Source: Phycisphaerales bacterium UBA2402 | Lineage (GTDB): Bacteria > Planctomycetota > Phycisphaerae > Phycisphaerales > UBA1924 | Direction: 5' to 3' | DNA length: 32,651 bases | Assembly: GCA_002343715.1 (NCBI GenBank) | Contig: DDSA01000195.1 | Location: 1 to 32,651 of the forward strand | In this document: piece after piece, positions 16,653 to 24,700 of the stretch | Numbering within the stretch: the stretch's first letter is position 1 | Layout: every line of letters starts with the position of its first letter | Position numbers and translations under genes: made by a program | The notes under the pieces: model-generated | What the model saw: the letters and a program-made list of their open reading frames with translations, nothing else | What the model was told of the DNA's origin: nothing | Databases searched by the model: none

Positions 16653-17276
16653 ATGACCTCGGCATCAACAACCCCGAACGTGCTCCCGGAGACTCGAACA
16701 ACTACACTCCTCCTTGACTCCCTGCGGAGTTCCGGGGACTCGGTGGCGTGGGAGTGGTTCTATACACGCTACCGGCCCGTGATCGAGGGTGTGGCGAGGC
16801 GGTTGGGGCTATCTCGGGAGACCGCGGAGGATGTCGCCCAGCAGACGATGGCGGACTTTGCCGCTGCCTATCGGGCGGGGAAGTACGAACGTGGGCGGGG
16901 CCGGCTGCGGTCGTTTTTGATCGCCATCGCGCACCACAGGGCGGTCGACGCGATGAGGGCGAGGAGACCACGGGAGCATCAGATGGCCTCGCGGATCGAT
17001 GCCGCGGACGAGAAGACGCTGACAAGCGCATGGGACGCTGAGCGGCTGCGCGTGATCTCGGCTCGGGCGATGGATGAACTGCGCGAAAGCCCCCGATCCA
17101 GCGGGGAGAACATCGACGCCTTCGAGATGATCATCATGCGGGGCCTGTCGTACGAGGAAGTTTCGGTGGCGACGGGCATCCCGGTGGACAACCTGTACGT
17201 GGTGAAGAACCGCCTGACGCCCAGGCTGCGCGAGATTATGCAACGCATGACGGAGGAGTATGACCGGGATGAGTGA
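16653..17276 (+). CDS. ECF-like RNA polymerase sigma factor
   Basis: This 207-aa protein has the two-domain layout of a group 4 sigma factor. Region 2 runs from about residue 35 to 110 (FYTRYRPVIEGVARRLGL, ETAEDVAQQTMADF, GRLRSFLIAIAHHRAVD), and region 4 is near the C-terminus, with the helix-turn-helix SYEEVSVATGIPVDNLYVVK followed by NRLTPRLREIM. No anti-sigma factor is recognisable next to it. The ATG at 16653 lacks a Shine-Dalgarno. A lipoprotein gene starts 70 bp after its stop on the same strand and may be cotranscribed. Planctomycetes have many sigma factors of this size, and the regulon cannot be read from the sequence. Confidence 0.87.
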   Translation: MTSASTTPNVLPETRTTTLLLDSLRSSGDSVAWEWFYTRYRPVIEGVARRLGLSRETAEDVAQQTMADFAAAYRAGKYERGRGRLRSFLIAIAHHRAVDAMRARRPREHQMASRIDAADEKTLTSAWDAERLRVISARAMDELRESPRSSGENIDAFEMIIMRGLSYEEVSVATGIPVDNLYVVKNRLTPRLREIMQRMTEEYDRDE

Positions 17277-17346
17277 GTGCCGTGCACGGCCGATCGGGCC
17301 TATTCTCACTCGCAGCGGGATCACCGCGGCACCGGAGAATGAACCA

Positions 17347-17655
17347 GTGAAAACACCCATCGCGTTCCCCATCCTCTTGGTCGCAGCGGCGTTGTGCCTC
17401 GGCGGTTGCGAGGACAAGATCAACGATACGAGTTTCGCGCAGATACAGCCGGGCATGGCGTTGCACGAAGTGGAGCAGCTTCTGGGTGGCAAAGGCGAGA
17501 TGGAGAAGGCCGAGGGCGTAAGCATCGGTGCATCGGGGCTGGCCTCGTCGAGCGGCGCGGGCCAGGCGGTCTACGTTTGGAAGAAGAACGGTAAGTTGAT
17601 CTCCGTCACGGTCGAAAAGGGGAAGGTCGTATCGATGGGGCGCAGCGGGTTCTGA
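17347..17655 (+). CDS. Small lipoprotein with BamE/SmpA-like fold
   Basis: This 102-aa protein starts at a GTG with GGAG nine bases upstream. The sequence AAALCLGGC is a lipobox with the lipidated cysteine at residue 21. The mature part reads FAQIQPGMALHEVEQLLG, then a strand YVWKKNGKLISVTVEKGKVV, which is the helix-loop-strand pattern of BamE/SmpA-like or DUF3862-type domains (the 'I..GMs..eV..lLG' motif). It is probably anchored in a membrane facing the periplasm. A true outer-membrane assembly role is not established; many small lipoproteins share this fold. It follows the sigma-factor gene on the same strand. Confidence 0.75.
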   Translation: MKTPIAFPILLVAAALCLGGCEDKINDTSFAQIQPGMALHEVEQLLGGKGEMEKAEGVSIGASGLASSSGAGQAVYVWKKNGKLISVTVEKGKVVSMGRSGF

Positions 17656-17783
17656 ACCTTCATTCCTGATAGGGCCGTGAACACCGACGGCGCGGGCGGG
17701 CCTCCGGACGGTGCTGTTGATCGTTGTGCCCGCCTCCTCGCACGCCTCCCCGTGGTGCCGGGTTTCACCACTTTCCAACTGCC

Positions 17784-18356
17784 ATGTCCTCACCGCCTTC
17801 CGCATCCGCCGCTCCTGTCATGGACACGAGCGGCTTCGTGAATCCTCATTCGGTCGGGAACAAGGTGGGCCGCCTCGCGTGGCGCATCGTGTGGATGGTG
17901 CTGTTTCGCCCGACACCCTGGTTTATGACGGGGTGGAGGAGTTTTCTGCTCCGGTGCTTCGGAGCGAAGATCACCAGGGCCGAGTTTCATCAGTCGGTGC
18001 GGGTGTGGGCACCCTGGCGGCTGAAAGTGGGGAGCGATGTGTACTTCGACCGCGGCGTGAATCTGTACAACGCATTCGGCATTGAGGTGGCGGATCGTGT
18101 GGTGGTGTCGTTCAACACTTGCCTGTGCACCGCGACGCACGACCACCGAAAGCGGCTCTTTCCGCTGACGGGCAGGCCGATCACGATCCGCTCGGACTCG
18201 TGGATCGCGGCCCACGCGTTCATCGCGCCGGGCGTGACGGTGGAAGAAGGCGCGGTGGTGGGCGCGTGCGCGTTCGTTGTCAAGAGCGTGCCCGCGTGGA
18301 GCATCGTTTCGGGCAATCCCGCGGCGGTCATCGGGAAGCGCGAGATCAGGGACTGA
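17784..18356 (+). CDS. Left-handed beta-helix acyltransferase (WcaF-like)
   Basis: This 190-aa protein belongs to the hexapeptide-repeat acetyltransferases that O-acetylate sugars or lipid-linked glycans from acetyl-CoA. Hexad-like turns run from LKVGSDVYFDRGVNLYNAFGIEVADRV to WIAAHAFIAPGVTVEEGAVVGACAFVVKSVP, ending in the family's typical SGNPAAVIGKR. H-containing CTATHDHRKR fits the catalytic loop. The N-terminal part (WRIVWMVLFRPTPWFMTGW, LLRCFGAKI) resembles WcaF-type enzymes. The ATG at 17784 is chosen because the family motif begins soon after; no strong Shine-Dalgarno is seen. The ABC exporter gene starts 22 bp downstream, so both may serve export of a modified glycan or glycolipid. 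Confidence 0.88.
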   Translation: MSSPPSASAAPVMDTSGFVNPHSVGNKVGRLAWRIVWMVLFRPTPWFMTGWRSFLLRCFGAKITRAEFHQSVRVWAPWRLKVGSDVYFDRGVNLYNAFGIEVADRVVVSFNTCLCTATHDHRKRLFPLTGRPITIRSDSWIAAHAFIAPGVTVEEGAVVGACAFVVKSVPAWSIVSGNPAAVIGKREIRD

Positions 18357-18378
18357 CATCGGGGCGTCCCGACCTACC

Positions 18379-20262
18379 ATGCACGGCACAGCACAGATGG
18401 CCGCCGCACCCCGACTCTCCGACCCGTTCTGGCGGTTCGCACGCGAACTGTTGAGGTACCGCGCACTCTCGGCGATGGCGGCGGTCTTTGTCGTCCTTTC
18501 CGGGGCAACACTCTCGGCGGGGCTGCTGGGTGCGATGCCGGTCTTTGAAGCCGTGCTCGGAAAAAGGCAGCACCTGGGCGATCTGGCGTTGCGGTTCAAC
18601 CACGCCATCGACTCGAAGGCGCCGTGGGCGTCGTTCCTGACGGTGCCCGAGCGTGTGATCTCGGCTTTGCCGAAGGATCCGTTCGTTTCGCTGACATGGA
18701 TCATGGTCGGGCTGTGCGCGCTCACGATCTTCGGCACGGTCTGCAACTACATGCACGCGTACCTGTCGATCACGATCGTGAACCGGGTGGTGACGAACGT
18801 CCGGAGGCGTGCGTTCCACACGGCCCTTCGGGCGCCGCTCTGGGCGGTGCTCAGGAACGGCACGGCGGAGCCGATCAGCCGGATTGTGAACGACTCGACG
18901 CAGTTGGCCAACGGGCTGACGGTGCTGATGAGCAAGGCGGTGCTTCAGGTCTTCAAGGGGATTGCCGCCGCGGCGGTGGCGTTTGCGCTGGATTGGCGTG
19001 TGGCGGCGGCGGCGCTGACGGTGGCACCGCTGATTTATACGGTGATTCGCAAACTCGGGAAGCGGATACGCCGGGCGGCCGGGGCCGCGCTGCAGAGTCA
19101 GTCAGAGTTGTACGCCACGGCGGCGGAGAGTTTGCAGGGCCTTCGGGTGGTGAAAGTCCACACGGCGGAGCGGTTCGAGGGGGGACGGTTTCATCGGACG
19201 AACAAGCGGATGCTGGGCGAGTTGAACCGCGTTCGCAGCGCGCGGGCGCTGGCGAGTCCGTTGACGGAGGCGCTTTCCATTTTCCTGCTGTGCGGGTTGG
19301 TGCTGGTGGCGGGCCGCGCGATCCTTGCCGGGCGGGTCGATCCGGGGACGTTTATCCTCGCGCTGAGCGCGCTGGGAGTGGCGGGGGCGTCGCTCAAGCC
19401 GCTGACGAGCATCGTCAACGACATCCAGGCGACTCATCCGGCGGCTCGTCGGCTGCGTGAACTGCTGGACAGCCCGCAGGAGCCGGGGCATGGGATGCGC
19501 CTTCCTCGGCTGGCACGTCACCGGGAGTCGATCGAACTGGACCGCGTGACGGTGGCGTATCCGGGGGCGGATCGGCCGGCGCTTCGCGATGTCTCGCTGC
19601 GGATCGCTCATGGTGAGCGTGTGGCGATCGTGGGCGGAAACGGCAGCGGAAAGACGACGCTCCTGGGGCTTGTGCCCCGTCTGTATGATCCGACGTTCGG
19701 TCGGGTCCTGATCGACGGTCGGGACATCCGCGATGTTTCGGTGAGATCACTTCGGGAACAGATCGGTGTGGTGACCCAGGAGACGGTCCTCTTCCGGACG
19801 ACGATCCGCGCGAACATCGCGTACGGGATGCCTTCCGCGACGGAAGCGAGGGTGCTCGATGCCGCGCGACGGGCGCGGGCGCATGAGTTCATCGTCAAAC
19901 TTCCACAGGGGTACGAGACACCGGTGGCCGAGTCCGGCGGGAGCCTCTCCGGGGGGCAGCGTCAGCGCTTAGCGATCGCGCGAGCGATCCTGCGCGATCC
20001 GGCGATCCTGATCCTTGACGAAGCGACGAGCATGGTTGATGCGGAGAGCGAGGCCGGCATCTCGGCGGCTCTGGCCGAGTTCGCCGCTGGACGAACGACG
20101 CTGATCGTGGCTCACCGATTGTCCACGATCCTGACGTGCGACAGCATTATTGTTCTTGATGACGGTGAGATCGCCGATCGGGGCACGCACGAAGAACTCC
20201 TTGTTCGGTGTGAGCCTTACCGAGCACTGGCGCGACACCAGTTCGCCGGCCCCGGGTCATGA
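18379..20262 (+). CDS. MsbA-like ABC exporter (fused membrane and ATPase domains)
   Basis: This 627-aa protein is a half-transporter that works as a dimer in the inner membrane. The N-terminal half has about six hydrophobic segments (SAMAAVFVVLSGATLSAGLL, IFLLCGLVLVAGRAI). The ATPase half carries Walker A GGNGSGKTT (residues 419-427, K425), the signature LSGGQ (523-527), Walker B ILILDEA with D547/E548, and the switch histidine in IVAHRLST. Such proteins flip lipids, lipid-linked sugars or peptides outward. The ATG at 18379 is 22 bp after the acyltransferase stop; an ATG at 18397 is possible. The substrate is unknown, but the acyltransferase next door favours a glycolipid. Confidence 0.93.
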   Translation: MHGTAQMAAAPRLSDPFWRFARELLRYRALSAMAAVFVVLSGATLSAGLLGAMPVFEAVLGKRQHLGDLALRFNHAIDSKAPWASFLTVPERVISALPKDPFVSLTWIMVGLCALTIFGTVCNYMHAYLSITIVNRVVTNVRRRAFHTALRAPLWAVLRNGTAEPISRIVNDSTQLANGLTVLMSKAVLQVFKGIAAAAVAFALDWRVAAAALTVAPLIYTVIRKLGKRIRRAAGAALQSQSELYATAAESLQGLRVVKVHTAERFEGGRFHRTNKRMLGELNRVRSARALASPLTEALSIFLLCGLVLVAGRAILAGRVDPGTFILALSALGVAGASLKPLTSIVNDIQATHPAARRLRELLDSPQEPGHGMRLPRLARHRESIELDRVTVAYPGADRPALRDVSLRIAHGERVAIVGGNGSGKTTLLGLVPRLYDPTFGRVLIDGRDIRDVSVRSLREQIGVVTQETVLFRTTIRANIAYGMPSATEARVLDAARRARAHEFIVKLPQGYETPVAESGGSLSGGQRQRLAIARAILRDPAILILDEATSMVDAESEAGISAALAEFAAGRTTLIVAHRLSTILTCDSIIVLDDGEIADRGTHEELLVRCEPYRALARHQFAGPGS

Positions 20263-20292
20263 AGGCGCTGGTCGGCGGATGTATTTTCAATA

Positions 20293-20303
20293 ATTTCTGA
20301 AAT
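20293..20303. promoter_or_regulatory. Palindrome upstream of the GbsR-type regulator gene
   Basis: ATTTC-T-GAAAT is a perfect 11-bp palindrome in an AT-rich patch between the exporter stop (20262) and the regulator start (20345). A -10-like CATACT lies at 20332-20337, seven bases before the ATG. It could be the regulator's own operator. This rests on position and symmetry only. Confidence 0.35.
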
Positions 20304-20344
20304 CTTTGTGGAACCGGAAGCCTGTCGGGCGCATACTACAGGGC

Positions 20345-20974
20345 ATGGCACGCGTTCCGAAGACGACCCCGGCGGCACAAGCGGCTGCATTGCGAGACGC
20401 GCAGGACCGTTTCATCGCCGTGTGGGGGCAGATGGCGGGCGCGTGGGGCATCTCTCGGACGATGTCTGAAGTACACGCCCTGTTGTATATCACCGGCGGG
20501 GCGCTCTGCACTGATGACATCATGGAGCGACTGGATATCTCCCGCGGGAACGCGAGCATGTCGCTGCGTGCGCTGCTGGACTGGGGTATCGTCGAGCGGG
20601 CGCACAAGCGGGGGGATCGCAAGGAGTATTTCCGTTCGGAGCAGGACGTATGGGCGATGTTCAGAGCCATCGTGCGGGAGCGTGTAAAGCGAGAAGTGGA
20701 CCCGCTGCTGGCATCGCTCTACGAGATCCGCGACATGTCCGTCGCGTCCGTCGAGAATCCGGAAGGGGCCGCGACGGTCGTGGCTCCCGATCCGGAGGAA
20801 CTGGCCGCGGCGGTAGCGAATCACACGCAGAGAGTGGATGCGATGCTTGATTTTTTCCGCACACTGGAAACGCTGGGGCAGCGGTTTGTCAGCCCCGCGG
20901 GGCGTGGTCTTCAACTCGCGGCGACGCTGCTCTCGGCGGGATCAACGCGTGATCGCACGGGAGGTGCTCCATGA
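20345..20974 (+). CDS. GbsR/MarR-family transcriptional regulator
   Basis: This 209-aa protein has a winged helix-turn-helix at about residues 35-105: MSEVHALLYITGGALCTDDI, then DISRGNASMSLRALLDWGIV as the recognition part and HKRGDRKEYFRSEQDVW as the wing. This is the layout of GbsR-type repressors of the MarR superfamily. The C-terminal half is helical and probably dimerises. The ATG at 20345 has no proper Shine-Dalgarno; AGGG is only two bases away, and a CATACT lies seven bases upstream, suggesting a leaderless message. Its stop overlaps the next ATG (ATGA). The ABC exporter upstream is a possible target. The ligand is unknown. Confidence 0.88.
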   Translation: MARVPKTTPAAQAAALRDAQDRFIAVWGQMAGAWGISRTMSEVHALLYITGGALCTDDIMERLDISRGNASMSLRALLDWGIVERAHKRGDRKEYFRSEQDVWAMFRAIVRERVKREVDPLLASLYEIRDMSVASVENPEGAATVVAPDPEELAAAVANHTQRVDAMLDFFRTLETLGQRFVSPAGRGLQLAATLLSAGSTRDRTGGAP

Positions 20975-21315
20975 CCGCTACGGTGGCGCCCAGCACAGGG
21001 GTCATGCTCGAACTCCGTTGGCGGATCGGCGGATCGTTCAGTCGGGCTTCGGAGTCGAAGGATTGCAGCATCGCAGAAGTATGTTTTCGCGTACTGACCC
21101 AACCCTCTGGATCATGGGTGGAGTGCGTGATTGGTCAAGATCGCCGTCGTGTGACGGCTCGTCTGGAACAGGATGATGATCTGCTGCATGTCGAGGCGGC
21201 CGGGCTGCTGATAGCAACTATCCGAGCGGGTGCTGTGCTGTACGCGACCACCCCGGTCTTGTCCGAGTTCGGGATTCCTGGGGGAATGTACAGCGTTGAG
21301 TCGAGGATCGTCTGA
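20971..21315 (+). CDS. Small protein of unknown function, coupled to the GbsR-type gene
   Basis: This 114-aa frame starts at an ATG overlapping the regulator's TGA stop (ATGA). I do not recognise it. It has no signal peptide or membrane segment. The C-terminal half suggests beta strands (RVTARLEQDDDLLHVEAAG, LLIATIRAGAVLYAT). Codon use is slightly less GC-biased than in neighbours, and an internal ATG at 21004 is an alternative start. The coupling supports a real gene, while the absence of any family match leaves doubt. Confidence 0.5.
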   Translation: MTATVAPSTGVMLELRWRIGGSFSRASESKDCSIAEVCFRVLTQPSGSWVECVIGQDRRRVTARLEQDDDLLHVEAAGLLIATIRAGAVLYATTPVLSEFGIPGGMYSVESRIV

Positions 21316-21369
21316 CTCTTGCCAGCGGGTTCGTTGCGACCTACGATCTCGGCCCACCGGAGTGTGATC

Positions 21370-21624
21370 ATGAAGAACGGCATTCATCCCAAGTATTTTC
21401 CTAACTGCAAAGTCTATCACAACGGACAGGTTGTTATGACTGTTGGAGCGACCGTACCCGAGATGCATGTCGAAGTTTGGTCTGGTTCGCACCCATTCTT
21501 CACAGGGAAGCAGACATTTGTGGATGCCGCTGGCCGTGTGGAGAAGTTCCAGCGTAAATATTCGGGGAACTACTTCAAGAAGGGCGAATCGGCTCCCAAG
21601 GTCGAAGCAAAGAGCGAGGCCTGA
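21370..21624 (+). CDS. rpmE: Ribosomal protein L31, zinc-less form
   Basis: This 84-aa protein of the large ribosomal subunit begins MKNGIHPKYF and contains HPFFTGKQTFVDAAGRVEKF, both diagnostic for L31 type A. The zinc-binding cysteine pairs are absent: the second pair, normally CxxCHPF, reads WSGSHPF, and only one cysteine remains, at residue 13. It is therefore a C-minus form that should not bind zinc. The C-terminal tail (SAPKVEAKSEA) is slightly longer than in E. coli. The ATG at 21370 has GGAG seven bases upstream. An intrinsic terminator follows 27 bases after the stop. Confidence 0.93.
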   Translation: MKNGIHPKYFPNCKVYHNGQVVMTVGATVPEMHVEVWSGSHPFFTGKQTFVDAAGRVEKFQRKYSGNYFKKGESAPKVEAKSEA

Positions 21625-21651
21625 TTTCAAGGAACACTTGCGGTTCCGTAT

Positions 21652-21682
21652 CCACCCGGCTTGTCCGGGTGGTTTGATTTTT
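21652..21682 (+). terminator. Intrinsic terminator after rpmE
   Basis: CCACCCGG (21652-21659) pairs exactly with CCGGGTGG (21665-21672) around a CTTGT loop, followed by TTTGATTTTT. This is a textbook Rho-independent terminator closing the rpmE transcript, so metH must have its own promoter. Confidence 0.88.
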
Positions 21683-21732
21683 GGAGCCATCAACGATTCC
21701 TCGATCGAGCCGATAGTAATGGCTGAGGAGAG

Positions 21733-21784
21733 TATAAAGTCCTAGAACTTTATATTTCCATATTTGCGGATATATGGCTAAACT
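21733..21784 (+). promoter_or_regulatory. AT-rich metH leader/promoter with two inverted repeats
   Basis: TATAAAGT/ACTTTATA (21733-21740 and 21747-21754) is a perfect 8-bp inverted repeat with a 6-base loop. CCATAT/ATATGG (21758-21763 and 21772-21777) is a 6-bp repeat with an 8-base loop. TAAACT at 21779-21784, with TTTCCA 18 bp upstream, could be a -10/-35 pair placed so close to the ATG at 21790 that the message would be leaderless; no Shine-Dalgarno exists. The repeats may be operator sites or RNA hairpins. No known SAM, SAH or cobalamin riboswitch motif was seen. Confidence 0.4.
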
Positions 21785-21789
21785 AGAAC

Positions 21790-24700
21790 ATGCCTTCTCT
21801 CTTTCTTTCTCATCTTGCCAAACGCATACTCGTGTTCGACGGGGCGATGGGCACATCAATACACCAGAAGGACCTCGATCTGCAGAGTGATTACTGCGGA
21901 TGCGAGAACTGCACGGACATTCTTGTCAAGACTCGCCCGGACGTGATTCAAGAGATACACGAGTCGTTCCTGGCGGTGGGCGCGGATTGCGTGGAAACCG
22001 ATTCATTCGGTTCGAACAAACTCGTGCTGGCGGAGTTCGGGCTGACGCCGGAGACGTATTCGCTGAACAAGATGTCGGCGGAGGTGGCTCGTGCCGCGTG
22101 CGATCGGCATTCGACACGCGACAAGCCGCGTTTTGTGATCGGTTCGATGGGGCCGGGGACTCGGTTGATCACGCTGGGGAACACGACGTGGTCTGAGATG
22201 CACGACAGTTATCGTGAGCAGGCCCGCGGCCTGATCGACGGCGGCGCGGATGCATTCATCATCGAGACGTGCCAGGACCTCCTGCAGATCAAGTGCGCGA
22301 TCAACGCGGTGCTGGATGCGCTCGCCGAGAAAGGAAAGACGACCGAGGACATCCCGATCATGGTCTCGGTGACGATCGAGACGACAGGGACGATGCTTCT
22401 GGGCACGGAGATCGCCGCGGCGGCGCACGCGCTGGCGCAGTATCCGATCCTGTCATTGGGGCTGAACTGCGCGACCGGGCCGACCGAGATGTCGGACCAC
22501 GTCAAGTGGCTGGGGCGTTCGTGGGGATCGCCCACGCTGAGTGCCGGACGCGCAGGTGGGAGGTATGTGTCTGTGCTTCCCAACGCGGGCCTGCCGATCC
22601 TTGTGGAGGGGCGCACCGAGTACCCGTTGACGCCACAACCCTTTGCGGAGGCGATGGAGCGGTTCATGGTGCGCGACGGGGTGCGCATCGTGGGTGGTTG
22701 CTGCGGCACAACGCCGGAGCACATCAGGGTGCTGGCTGAGGCGGCTGAGCGAGCGGGGAGAGGCTTCGGTAAGTCGGCGGGGCCTGGGGCCGCGACGCAT
22801 ATTGAGGAGTTCTCGGCGCCCCCCGCGCCGGCTGTGACGAGTCTGTACTCGCCGCAGGATTACAGGCAGGACTTGTCGATCCTCATCATCGGCGAGCGGA
22901 TGAACGCCAGCGGGAGCCGGGCGTTCAAGAAACTTCTGGAGGGCGAGGATTGGGACGGGATCGTGAGCCTGGCGCGGGAGCAGGTGCGTCACGACGGCGC
23001 GCACGTCCTGGACGTCAACGTGGACTACGCCGGGCGGGACAACGCGCGTGACATGGCCGAGGTGGTTCGGCGCGTGGTGCGGCAGGTGAACATCCCGCTG
23101 ATGCTCGATTCGACGCAGGTCAAGACGATCGAGGCGGGTCTGATGCACGCGCCGGGGAAGTGCATTATCAACTCCGCCAACTTCGAGGACGGGGAGCACA
23201 AGTTCGACGAGATCTGCGGCCTGGCGAAGCGGTACGGAGCGGCTCTGGTCATCGGGAGCATCGACGAGGACAAGGAAGCGAGCATGGCCCGCACGGCTGA
23301 TCGCAAACTGGCGATCGCCCGGCGCGCTTTCGAGCGGGCAACGCGGGTGCACGGGCTGGCGCCGGCGGACCTGCTCTTCGACCCTCTGGTGCTGCCGGTA
23401 TCGACGGGGATGGAGAGCGACCGTCGCAGCGCGCTCGAAACGATCGAGGGCGTGCGGCGGATTTCGGAGTCGCTGCCGGAGTGTCAGACGACGGTGGGGC
23501 TGTCGAACGTCTCGTTCGGGTTGAAGCCCATGGCCCGGATCGTGCTCAACTCGGTCTTCCTGCACGAACTGAGGGAGGCGGGGCTGACGAGCGCGATCCT
23601 GCACTTCAGCAAGATCCTGCCGCGGAACAAGATCGCCGATGACCAATGGAACGCGGCGCTCGACCTGATCCACGATCGGCGGTCGGCTGAGTTGCCGGAT
23701 CCGCTGGGGCGCTTTATCTCGTTGTTCAAGGACACCGACGCCGCGGCGACTGTAAAGAAGACCGCCGCGGCGCTCACCGTGGAGGAGCGTCTACGGCGGC
23801 ACATCATCGACGGAGAAAAAGAAGGGTTGAAGGAGACGATCGGGGCGGCGCTGGAGAAATACAGACCCCTGGACATCATCAACGACCACCTGCTGGACGG
23901 GATGAAGACGGTGGGCGAACTGTTCGGCTCGGGGCAGATGCAGTTGCCTTTCGTGCTGCAATCCGCCGAGGTGATGAAGATGGCCGTGGCTCAACTGGAG
24001 CCACTGATGGAGCGGGTGGAGGGGCAGAGCAAGGGGAAACTGGTTCTCGCGACCGTCAAGGGTGATGTTCACGACATCGGGAAGAACCTGGTGGACATCA
24101 TCCTGTCGAACAACGGGTTCACGGTCTACAACATCGGGATCAAACAGCCCCTTTCGGAGATCGTGAAGGCGTGGAAGGAGCACCGCGCGGACGCCATTGG
24201 TCTCAGCGGTCTGCTGGTCAAGTCCGTGAACGTGATGGAGGAGAATCTCAAGGAACTCAACGCGATGGGGCTGGCCCCGCCTGTGATTTTGGGCGGTGCG
24301 GCGCTGACGCGGCACTACTGCGAGAGTCATCTGAGGGAGACGTACGAGGGAGAGTGCTTCTACGGGAAGGATGCGTTCGACGGCCTTCGGACGATGGACC
24401 TGATCATGACCGGCCAAACCGAGGTTCTCGCGTCGGAAATCGCGGAGCGACAAGGCAAGCGCACCCGCGCGGAGGAAGCGATCAACCGGACGCGGTTGGA
24501 GAAGTTGGCGAGCGCGCAACGCGACGACGCGGGGGCGTCGCTTGTCGCGGGATCTTCACAAACGGGACGATCGGGGCCAGCCCGGGTGCGATCCGAAGTA
24601 TCAACCACGGTGGGTGTGCCGGCTGCGCCTTTCCTCGGTTCCCGAGTGGTGACGGACATCGACCTCGAGCAGATCTATCCGTTCATCAATCCCGTCGCTC

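Noticed and set aside
21683..21789. SAM, SAH or cobalamin riboswitch before metH
   Set aside because: I looked for conserved core motifs of these classes and found none in the 107-bp leader; only simple inverted repeats are present.
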